From Polynucleobacter sp. (GTDB lineage: Bacteria; Pseudomonadota; Gammaproteobacteria; Burkholderiales; Burkholderiaceae): 5,947 nucleotides of DNA. A program made the position numbers and the translations under genes. How positions within the stretch are numbered: the stretch's first letter is position 1; the number at the start of each line of letters is the position of its first letter. The notes beneath the pieces are model-generated. The model searched no databases. It was not told the origin of the DNA and saw only the letters and a program-made list of their open reading frames with translations. The stretch lies in the NCBI GenBank assembly GCA_023257325.1, contig JALRCP010000043.1:1-5947 (forward strand), given 5' to 3'. Of this stretch, positions 1-5,114 are shown one piece after another.

Positions 1-545
1 CGAATGAGCTTATCGATCGATGTATTGTCTTTAAGAGCCTGCAAAACACTTTGTTGATAAATTTGTACTTGTCCATCAGTCAATTGGCGTTGAACCACGC
101 GAAATCTCAATAAACGCCTTTTTTGATCAGGCCCCAATCCCTGAATGATCCATTCTTTAGCAGGCAGTTCATAACTGGGCTGGCCAGCTGTTTTAATACT
201 TGTATTGGCTTCGATGGGTTTTTCGGCTTCTTTTAAATTACTGAGCATGCCTGTTTGCAGATAATCTACCAAAGTTTTGACATCGACTTGTTTTGCTAAT
301 TCTTTAGAAATACTGATAACACTCACGGCATAAAGCGCATCTCCAGCTTTTGAAGCCTCAATCGTCATGGTAATTTTCTGACCATCAAACAAAATAGTTT
401 TTTCAGCACGACTGGGTTTGCCAGGATAAAGTGCTTCGTATAACAAATCGTCTGCTCGAACAGTCCTCCAATCGAGTGCTGGTGAGCAAGCGCTGAGCAA
501 TGCACTCAGAATCATTGCAAAGAATATGGTTATTTTGGAAAACAT
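1..545 (-). CDS. Hypothetical lipoprotein, 3' end outside window
   Basis: A minus-strand reading frame stays open from the ATG at 545 to the left edge, giving 181 visible codons with no stop. The N-terminus is a textbook lipoprotein signal: Lys at 4, a hydrophobic core, then lipobox L-S-A-C with the lipidated Cys at residue 20. The product should therefore be exported and membrane-anchored; the residue after Cys is Ser, so outer-membrane sorting is plausible. The mature part starts with a D-W-R-T-V-R motif and is soluble, mixed alpha/beta in character, with no Cys beyond the lipid anchor and no catalytic motif I recognise. An in-frame ATG at 563 would add six residues (M-Q-I-K-Q-I); neither start has a convincing Shine-Dalgarno, and 545 gives the more typical signal length. 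I recall similar D-W-R lipoproteins beside TlpA-like genes in Burkholderiales, but cannot assign a function. The gene is divergent from the TlpA-like lipoprotein gene. Confidence 0.8.
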   Translation of the reverse strand, partial: MFSKITIFFAMILSALLSACSPALDWRTVRADDLLYEALYPGKPSRAEKTILFDGQKITMTIEASKAGDALYAVSVISISKELAKQVDVKTLVDYLQTGMLSNLKEAEKPIEANTSIKTAGQPSYELPAKEWIIQGLGPDQKRRLLRFRVVQRQLTDGQVQIYQQSVLQALKDNTSIDKLI

Positions 546-604
546 AATTTGTTTAATTTGCATAAAATGAGATTATGCCCACTCACCACAACTCATGCGG
601 ATTT
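546..604. promoter_or_regulatory. Compact divergent promoter region between two lipoprotein genes
   Basis: This is the only space available for initiating both flanking genes. On the plus strand TTGTTT (549-554) and GATTAT (571-576) are separated by 16 bp and make a weak sigma-70-like pair that would start transcription near 583, upstream of the ATG at 605. On the minus strand CATAAT (577 to 572) matches the -10 consensus at five of six bases, but no good -35 lies 16-18 bp upstream. The two -10 candidates overlap, so initiation in the two directions could be mutually exclusive. This is a motif reading by eye; both elements are weak. Confidence 0.3.
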
Positions 605-1105
605 ATGAAAATCAAACTTTTCGCCCTAACCTTGCTTAGCTCTTCACTGCTTTTATTCAGTGCTTGTTCTTCCGACACACTGCAAGCCACACCCAATTTC
701 AAAGTATCTGAAATATCTGGAAAAACTATTACTCAAACAGATATTGCAGGCAAAGTAACAGTCATTAATTTTTGGGCCACCAGTTGCGTGACTTGTGTGA
801 AAGAAATGCCTCAGCTGGTGAGTACTTATGAGAAATTTAAGCCACAAGGTTTAGAGTTCATTGCTCTAGCCATGTCTTATGATCCCCCCATGTATGTAGT
901 CAACTTTGCAGAAACCAGAAAGTTGCCATTTATGGTGGCGATGGATTCTGACGGCAGCGCTGCCAAATCATTTGGCAAGATTCAATTAACGCCCACCACC
1001 TTGGTCATTAATAAACAAGGAAAAATTGTGAAGCGTTACGTAGGTGAACCCAATTGGAATGACTTTCACACCTTACTTGAGAAGTTGTTGGCTGAGAAAG
1101 CTTAA
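605..1105 (+). CDS. TlpA/ResA-like thioredoxin-fold lipoprotein
   Basis: A probable membrane-anchored thiol-disulfide oxidoreductase acting outside the cytoplasm, of 166 residues when started at 605. That start gives a clean lipoprotein signal (M-K-I-K, hydrophobic stretch, F-S-A-C, lipid Cys at residue 21). The in-frame ATG at 575 would put ten polar residues in front of the signal and is less likely. The thioredoxin fold is evident: a beta strand (V-T-V-I-N-F-W-A), then the redox motif C-V-T-C at residues 61 and 64 followed by V-K-E-M-P, and the cis-proline loop T-P-T-T with Pro at about 130. The length is normal for TlpA/ResA domains. Family members reduce or exchange disulfides for cytochrome c maturation or periplasmic redox repair; the actual partner is not visible here. 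The motif is preceded by Ser rather than the usual Trp, and the dipeptide between the cysteines is Val-Thr rather than one ending in Pro. Its stop overlaps the lipA stop. Confidence 0.85.
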   Translation: MKIKLFALTLLSSSLLLFSACSSDTLQATPNFKVSEISGKTITQTDIAGKVTVINFWATSCVTCVKEMPQLVSTYEKFKPQGLEFIALAMSYDPPMYVVNFAETRKLPFMVAMDSDGSAAKSFGKIQLTPTTLVINKQGKIVKRYVGEPNWNDFHTLLEKLLAEKA

Positions 1106-1119
1106 ACAACCCCAGCTTT
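1097..1119. repeat. Short inverted repeat across the convergent stop codons
   Basis: AAAGCT at 1097-1102 and AGCTTT at 1114-1119 form a perfect 6-bp stem with an 11-base loop, spanning the overlapping stops of the TlpA-like gene and lipA. It is the only hairpin-like element at this convergent junction. It lacks a U-tract on either side, so it is at best a weak bidirectional terminator or 3'-end stabiliser, and may be chance. Confidence 0.25.
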
Positions 1120-2055
1120 ATGTGCTTGTTCATCAGCGTGATAGCTTGATCGAACCATGGCACCCACAGCAGCATGCGTAAAACCCATGGCATAAGCTTC
1201 TTTCTCAAACATGGCAAAAGTATCAGGATGCACATAACGTCTTACTGGCAAATGATGCCCTGAGGGTGCAAGATATTGGCCAATTGTGAGCATATCGATG
1301 TCATGCGCACGCATGTCTTTCATGACCTCTAATATCTCCTCGTCTGTTTCACCCAACCCAACCATCAAGCCACTCTTGGTTGAAACATGGGGATACATCT
1401 TTTTAAAATCTTTTAAAAGCTTTAGAGAATGCATGTAATCCGACCCAGGCCTTGCTTCTTTATACAAACGAGGCACGGTTTCTAAATTGTGATTCATGAC
1501 ATGAGGCAAGCCCTTGGCAAAAATATCCAAGGCTTTTTCCAAACGCCCCCTAAAGTCAGGCACCAATACTTCAATCCGTGTTTGGGGAGATAGCTCATTG
1601 GTTTTAGTAATGCAATCAACAAAATGTTGCGCGCCCCCATCTCTTAAATCATCGCGATCCACACTCGTAATCACCACATAAGACAATTTAAGAGCCGCAA
1701 TTGTTTTGGCTAAATTCAAGGGCTCTTCGGTATCTAATGGATCAGGTCTGCCATGGCCCACATCGCAAAACGGGCAACGGCGGGTACATTTATCACCCAT
1801 GATCATGAATGTGGCGGTGCCTTTACCAAAACATTCCCCAATGTTTGGGCAGCTCGCCTCTTCGCATACAGTGACCAACTGGTTCTCGCGAAGAATTTTT
1901 TTAATTTCGTGAAAACGAGAATTCCCAGATGCTGCTTTGACTCGAATCCAATCAGGCTTTTTCAAGACCTCTTCAATGGGCACAATCTTGATTGGAATAC
2001 GGGATGTTTTATCCGCTGATTTTTGTTTTTGACTTGGATCGTAGGTCTTGGTCAT
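1102..2055 (-). CDS. lipA: Lipoyl synthase (radical SAM)
   Basis: LipA inserts sulfur at C6 and C8 of the octanoyl chain carried on lipoyl domains of pyruvate and 2-oxoglutarate dehydrogenases and the glycine cleavage H protein. It is a cytoplasmic radical-SAM enzyme. Both iron-sulfur sites are intact: the auxiliary [4Fe-4S] cluster cysteines C-x4-C-x5-C at residues 64, 69 and 75, and the radical-SAM C-x3-C-x2-C at 90, 94 and 97 in C-T-R-R-C-P-F-C. The C-terminal R-S-S-Y motif, whose serine ligates the auxiliary cluster, is at 302-305. The 317 residues match the usual length. The ATG at 2055 has a good Shine-Dalgarno (AGAGGT, 2067 to 2062) inside the end of lipB. The start overlaps the lipB stop as ATGA, so translation is probably coupled. 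It is the last gene of the six-gene array; its stop overlaps the convergent TlpA-like gene by 4 bp. Confidence 0.98.
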   Translation of the reverse strand: MTKTYDPSQKQKSADKTSRIPIKIVPIEEVLKKPDWIRVKAASGNSRFHEIKKILRENQLVTVCEEASCPNIGECFGKGTATFMIMGDKCTRRCPFCDVGHGRPDPLDTEEPLNLAKTIAALKLSYVVITSVDRDDLRDGGAQHFVDCITKTNELSPQTRIEVLVPDFRGRLEKALDIFAKGLPHVMNHNLETVPRLYKEARPGSDYMHSLKLLKDFKKMYPHVSTKSGLMVGLGETDEEILEVMKDMRAHDIDMLTIGQYLAPSGHHLPVRRYVHPDTFAMFEKEAYAMGFTHAAVGAMVRSSYHADEQAHKAGVV

Positions 2056-2699
2056 GACCGCACCTCTAGTTGTTGAGATAAATGGCTCAAAATATTTTTT
2101 TCCACAATATTGATATTGTCGCTCACCCCAAGACTTTTCATATCAACCGTCTTTAAACCCTCATAACCACAGGGGTTGATGGCTTCAAAAGGCTTTAAGT
2201 CCATATCAACATTGAGCGCTAAGCCATGATAACAACATTGTTTAGTCACTTTAAGGCCCAAAGCCGCAATTTTTGCCCCAACCAAATTTTCAGGAACCTG
2301 GGTTGAACTGGATAAATAAATACCCGGCGCCCCTGATTTTCTGGTGCCTGCGATACCTGAGTCGGCCAATGTATCAATAATAGCCTGCTCAATTTTATGC
2401 ACTAGCTCTCGAACAAATAAATGCCTGCGTTTCAAATCCAATAATAAATAAACCACCACTTGGCCTGGCCCATGGTATGTGATTTGGCCGCCTCGATTCA
2501 CAGAAACCAATGGAATCTCAGTGGTTGCATTCAATAAATGAGCACGATCACCCGCCTGCCCTAAGGTATAGGTGGGTGGATGTTGCAATATCCAAATTTC
2601 GTCAGGGGTAGTGCTGGTTCGAGATTCTGTAAAAGATTTCATTGCCTCATATGTCGGCAAATAATCCTGCAAACCCAAGTGTCTAATCAAGGGGGTCAT
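2052..2699 (-). CDS. lipB: Lipoyl(octanoyl) transferase
   Basis: LipB transfers octanoate from octanoyl-ACP to the target lysine of lipoyl domains, providing the LipA substrate. The family signature [12 protein letters not shown] lies at residues 69-80. The catalytic lysine sits in G-A-K-I-A-A (Lys143), and the acyl-thioester cysteine in I-N-P-C-G (Cys177). The conserved Y-H-G-L-A-L-N-V block is at 157-164. All expected active-site residues are present, and the 215-residue length is typical. The ATG at 2699 directly follows the DUF493 stop with no gap and no clear Shine-Dalgarno, which suggests translation by termination-reinitiation. Its 3' end overlaps lipA by ATGA. Confidence 0.97.
   Translation of the reverse strand: MTPLIRHLGLQDYLPTYEAMKSFTESRTSTTPDEIWILQHPPTYTLGQAGDRAHLLNATTEIPLVSVNRGGQITYHGPGQVVVYLLLDLKRRHLFVRELVHKIEQAIIDTLADSGIAGTRKSGAPGIYLSSSTQVPENLVGAKIAALGLKVTKQCCYHGLALNVDMDLKPFEAINPCGYEGLKTVDMKSLGVSDNINIVEKNILSHLSQQLEVRS
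2104..2119. repeat. AT-rich near-palindrome at the 3' end of lipB
   Basis: ACAATAT (2104-2110) and ATATTGT (2113-2119) form a perfect 7-bp inverted repeat around a 2-base centre, about 50 bp upstream of the lipA start. It is inside lipB codons for an N-I-N-I-V stretch, so alternating Asn and Ile codons can produce it by chance. It has the shape of a dimeric-regulator operator, but no good promoter sits beside it. Confidence 0.2.
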
Positions 2700-2975
2700 T
2701 TATAAAACTACGCTGACCATGGGATGAGTAGATAAAGTTCGATAAAGCTCATCCAATTGCTCTCGACTGGTGACACGAACAGTCACAGTCAAACCTAAGT
2801 AGTTTCCATTCTTTGAAGGTCTGCGCTCAATCGTCTGAACATCAAAATCGGGGTCAAACTGTAAAACAACTTTCTCAATGGCTGCTTGATAGCCATCCAC
2901 AAACTTACCCATCACTTTGATTGGGAAGTGACAAGGGTATTGAATCAAAGATTCTTCAACTGGAATATCTTTCAA
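2700..2975 (-). CDS. DUF493 family protein (YbeD-like)
   Basis: A small cytoplasmic protein of the DUF493/YbeD family, 91 residues with the start chosen here, against 87 for E. coli YbeD. Visible family features are the N-terminal Y-P-C-H-F-P-I-K-V-M-G block, a central ferredoxin-like alpha/beta pattern, and R-x-S-x-N-G-N-Y-L-G-L-T-V-T-V before the last helix (S-R-E-Q-L-D-E-L-Y-R-T-L). No catalytic residues are evident; the fold resembles small-molecule-binding regulatory (ACT-like) domains, and the biochemical role is unknown. Genes of this family sit next to lipB in many proteobacteria, which suggests a link to lipoate metabolism. No ATG is available. I prefer TTG at 2975, which overlaps the hydrolase stop as TTGA and has AGGG (2987 to 2984) eight bases upstream. 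An upstream TTG at 3008 would add 11 residues but has no ribosome-binding site. Confidence 0.85.
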   Translation of the reverse strand: MKDIPVEESLIQYPCHFPIKVMGKFVDGYQAAIEKVVLQFDPDFDVQTIERRPSKNGNYLGLTVTVRVTSREQLDELYRTLSTHPMVSVVL

Positions 2976-3691
2976 TTTTGAATCCCTGGTTCCACTTGAC
3001 CATGCCAAGCTCGAAGAATTAAATCACGAATGCAATGCAACTTTCGGTGGAAAAAGTGATCCGCCCCTGGAATCACTTGAACAGTTAACTCCTGAGGTCT
3101 AGCCCAATCAAGAACACTTGAGAGTGGAATCACATCATCCACTTCACCATGAATCACAATGGTATCTTTAGGCACGGGAGCCACATCCCACTTACCAGTC
3201 GCTGAGCCGACCATAATTAACCTCTCAGGTGGCGTATGCATTTCTTCTAAATGTTTCACCACATAACTGCTGACATAACTTCCAAAAGAAAATCCAGCCA
3301 TGGCCAAAGGTAGTTCACCCACCATGTGCGGCCAGGCATGCCCCTCTAACTCTGGAATGCCTTGCCAATTGAATGGGTCTCGCATCCAAGCAATGACAGC
3401 CAATAAATCTTGTGCTTCACCCTTGCCATCATCATGCACACCTTCAGTGGCACCCACACCTCTGAAATTTGGACGCACTGTAATGTAATTAAGTTGCGCA
3501 AAGGTTCTTGCCAAAGTTTGCGCCACCTTGTTATCCATGGTGCCACCCAGCAATGGATGCGGATGAGCCACCAAGGCAATCCCTCTAGGCTTAAAACTCT
3601 CGGGCGCGTGCTTTACGCCATCCGGCAAATCCAAAGAGGCTTCAATCAAGCCAACGGGTCCTTGCAAATGAATTTTGAGTGTACGGCTCAC
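2972..3691 (-). CDS. Alpha/beta hydrolase, COG2945-like
   Basis: A soluble serine hydrolase-fold protein of 239 residues with no signal peptide. The H-P-H-P-L-L-G-G-T-M-D-N-K-V block (43-56) is characteristic of the predicted alpha/beta hydrolases of COG2945; it is followed by R-P-N-F-R-G-V-G (73-80). The nucleophile elbow is G-F-S-F-G with Ser135. The acid is Asp185 or Asp186 in H-G-E-V-D-D-V-I-P-L, and the base is His212 in G-A-D-H-F-F. The triad is therefore complete and an esterase, thioesterase or peptidase-like activity is possible, but the substrate is not known for the family. The start is GTG at 3691, immediately after the ferredoxin stop, with AAGGA (3704 to 3700) eight bases upstream. 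The 3' end overlaps the DUF493 start. Operon position hints at a link with acyl or lipoate metabolism, but that is inference. Confidence 0.9.
   Translation of the reverse strand: MSRTLKIHLQGPVGLIEASLDLPDGVKHAPESFKPRGIALVAHPHPLLGGTMDNKVAQTLARTFAQLNYITVRPNFRGVGATEGVHDDGKGEAQDLLAVIAWMRDPFNWQGIPELEGHAWPHMVGELPLAMAGFSFGSYVSSYVVKHLEEMHTPPERLIMVGSATGKWDVAPVPKDTIVIHGEVDDVIPLSSVLDWARPQELTVQVIPGADHFFHRKLHCIRDLILRAWHGQVEPGIQN
2984..2987 (-). promoter_or_regulatory. Shine-Dalgarno that decides the DUF493 start
   Basis: AGGG on the minus strand lies eight bases before the TTG at 2975, inside the last codons of the alpha/beta hydrolase gene. No comparable element precedes the alternative TTG at 3008. This favours the shorter DUF493 protein and a coupled TTGA stop/start. 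Confidence 0.5.
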
Positions 3692-4003
3692 TTACTCAAT
3701 CCTTAAACGATCAACTACTTGGCCTTTTTGAAAGTGGCTCTCAATGATTTCATCAATGTCGCTTTGATCCACAGCGGTATACCAAATACCCTCTGGATAA
3801 ACCACCATCACAGGGCCATGTGCACAACGATCCAAGCAACCAGCTTTATTAACCCTAACTTTGCCAGAACCTGCCAAGCCAAGCTCTTTGCAACGGATTT
3901 TTGCGTGCTCGAACAAGGCTTTTGCATTGTGCTGAGCACAGCAATCATCGCCGTTTTCTCTTTGGTTTAAACAAAAGAATAAGTGGTATTTGAAATAACT
4001 CAT
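3692..4003 (-). CDS. Thioredoxin-like [2Fe-2S] ferredoxin
   Basis: A 103-residue cytoplasmic protein of the thioredoxin-fold [2Fe-2S] ferredoxin family (COG3411, similar to Aquifex Fd and NuoE-type domains). The N-terminus H-L-F-F-C-L-N-Q-R is the usual start of the domain. Cluster ligands are Cys11, Cys21 or Cys22, Cys56 and Cys60, the last two in K-A-G-C-L-D-R-C. Downstream, G-P-V-M-V-V-Y-P-E-G-I-W-Y is the conserved core, and the protein ends in D-I-D-E-I-I-E-S-H. The frame extends open to an ATG at 4129, but those 42 extra residues are low-quality sequence that overlaps VanZ, so I use the ATG at 4003, which lies eight bases after the VanZ stop. Its Shine-Dalgarno is poor. It probably carries electrons; the partner is unknown. 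The run with hydrolase, DUF493, lipB and lipA makes LipA a candidate. Confidence 0.92.
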   Translation of the reverse strand: MSYFKYHLFFCLNQRENGDDCCAQHNAKALFEHAKIRCKELGLAGSGKVRVNKAGCLDRCAHGPVMVVYPEGIWYTAVDQSDIDEIIESHFQKGQVVDRLRIE

Positions 4004-4011
4004 ATTGAAAA

Positions 4012-5100
4012 TTATATAGATGACTTGGCTTTTAGGCCTTTGATCAAAGATAAAGTCGCCGCAATGGGCCAAATCCAAGCAAGCCACAGCATTAAATGAT
4101 TGAAATGAATCAAACGCCCCTGTCGCCATTCTTGAATGGTGACCAAGTAGTAAGGATTTTGCGGAAAGAAATTTACCAAAAATAACATTGCAGACAAACT
4201 AAAGATTGCAATTAAATAAAGCCATCCTCTTCTGACTTGTAGCGCGCTAATTAATAAAATGCTTGAAAAAATCATTCCCCAAAGTGCGGGCTGAGTTAAC
4301 CAAGAAAAACTCTTTTCCACGCCAAATTGCATGCCTGAGAAAAGCCCTTTAATCATCACGGCGCTTAATAACACCCCCATGACTAATCTGATTTTAGGGG
4401 CTCCATCACGCATGGCTAATGCGATGCATGCTCCTGAAAAAATCCAGGCAGCCATAGTGGTTGCAATTTCGATGGTGGCAAAGTTAAAGGTACTGGTCCA
4501 AAGAATTGATCGGTCACTAATTAAGCTTCCCATCGCCAACCAAGCGGATTGCGGATAAATCTGCGCCCAGGGAAATGCCAGCGCAAGCAAAATTCCACTC
4601 GATCGCAAACCAAACCACTCAATTCTCTTTCTATGAAAAGCACTGCCAGACAACCATCTAGGGTCTAATGAAATCGCCAATAATGCTCCAATCATGACGC
4701 CCGAAGTATTGGCCAACCAATCAACATTACTAGGAATGCGAGTGCTTAACCATGTTTGCAATGACTCTAATCCAGCTGATAAGAACCCTCCCAATAGAAT
4801 GGCAAACAATAGAGCTTGATGACCCTTCAAACGAGGATACGCGGCAAATACCGCTAAGAACCCCAAGGCTAAATAACCCAAAATATTGGTAAAAATGTCA
4901 AATGAGGTGATGTACTTTGGAATGGGTGCAAAAACCCAATCTAAAAACAAGGCACCGACGCTAGCATTGAAGTTAAAAGGGAAGATACTGGCATAGATAA
5001 TCAGCAAAACATAAGCAACACAAGCCATCCGGGCGGTTGGCATTGGTAAATCAGGCCAGTTCAGACGCTGAGGTCGTTGAAAATTTTCAGACATATGCAC
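4012..5100 (-). CDS. VanZ-family integral membrane protein
   Basis: A 362-residue multi-pass inner-membrane protein. The first 145 residues form a VanZ-like domain: a membrane segment around 25-42 ending in Y-A-S-I-F-P-F-N-F, a second around 68-88 beginning F-D-I-F-T-N-I-L-G-Y, then the signature L-E-S-L-Q (111-115) and R-x-P-S-N-x-x-D-W-x-x-N (121-131) followed by G-x-x-x-G. The remaining 215 residues hold about six further hydrophobic segments (near 166-184, 210-230, 236-255, 271-287, 292-312 and 335-355) with no motif I know. VanZ itself raises teicoplanin resistance in enterococci; chromosomal relatives have no settled role and this should not be read as a resistance gene. I take GTG at 5100 because AGG stands at suitable spacing upstream; ATG at 5094 is an alternative. 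It is the first gene of the six-gene array and is divergent from birA. Confidence 0.85.
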   Translation of the reverse strand: MHMSENFQRPQRLNWPDLPMPTARMACVAYVLLIIYASIFPFNFNASVGALFLDWVFAPIPKYITSFDIFTNILGYLALGFLAVFAAYPRLKGHQALLFAILLGGFLSAGLESLQTWLSTRIPSNVDWLANTSGVMIGALLAISLDPRWLSGSAFHRKRIEWFGLRSSGILLALAFPWAQIYPQSAWLAMGSLISDRSILWTSTFNFATIEIATTMAAWIFSGACIALAMRDGAPKIRLVMGVLLSAVMIKGLFSGMQFGVEKSFSWLTQPALWGMIFSSILLISALQVRRGWLYLIAIFSLSAMLFLVNFFPQNPYYLVTIQEWRQGRLIHFNHLMLWLAWIWPIAATLSLIKGLKAKSSI

Positions 5101-5114
5101 ATAGTACCTACAAT
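5077..5114 (+). promoter_or_regulatory. Candidate birA promoter within the divergent start region
   Basis: TACAAT at 5109-5114 matches the sigma-70 -10 consensus at five of six bases. Upstream, TTTTCA (5084-5089) sits 19 bp away, slightly too far. Alternatively TTGAAA (5077-5082) pairs with CATAGT (5099-5104) over 16 bp. Either way transcription would begin at about 5111-5121, that is, at or just before the birA start codons. Part of the element lies inside the 5' end of the divergent VanZ gene. Confidence 0.35.

Noticed and set aside
12..21. 10-bp palindrome ATCGATCGAT near the left edge
   Set aside because: It lies within the lipoprotein coding frame and is a simple overlapping ATCG repeat; nothing nearby suggests a site-specific function.
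493..509. CTGAG/CTCAG inverted repeat in the lipoprotein signal-peptide region
   Set aside because: Five-base arms within coding sequence are expected by chance at this scale.
575..604. Earlier start of the TlpA-like gene at 575
   Set aside because: It places ten polar residues (including His and Cys) before an otherwise complete lipoprotein signal peptide that starts at 605.
1706..2019. Plus-strand open frames antisense to lipA
   Set aside because: Both lie wholly opposite the intact and highly conserved LipA coding sequence, with no family features; they are antisense shadows.
3300..3706. Plus-strand and alternative minus-strand frames within the hydrolase gene
   Set aside because: They overlap the complete catalytic-triad hydrolase and have no recognisable motifs or ribosome-binding sites.
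3719..3970. Plus-strand frame opposite the ferredoxin gene
   Set aside because: It is antisense to a fully conserved ferredoxin; its composition is explained by the reverse complement of that gene.
4004..4129. Extended N-terminus of the ferredoxin from an ATG at 4129
   Set aside because: The 42 extra residues overlap the VanZ coding region on the same strand and do not look like the family; the domain begins at the ATG at 4003.
4331..4558. Plus-strand frame opposite the VanZ gene
   Set aside because: It lies inside a continuous membrane-protein coding sequence on the other strand and shows no independent signals.
4012..5100. VanZ as an antibiotic-resistance gene
   Set aside because: Family membership only; there are no vanA-type neighbours (vanH, vanA, vanX, vanRS), and the organism appears Gram-negative, so a glycopeptide-resistance role is unsupported.
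5037..5114. Extended N-terminus of BirA from an ATG at 5037
   Set aside because: It would overlap the 5' end of the divergent VanZ gene and adds sequence with no HTH or other family feature; the conserved ligase begins just after 5115/5121.
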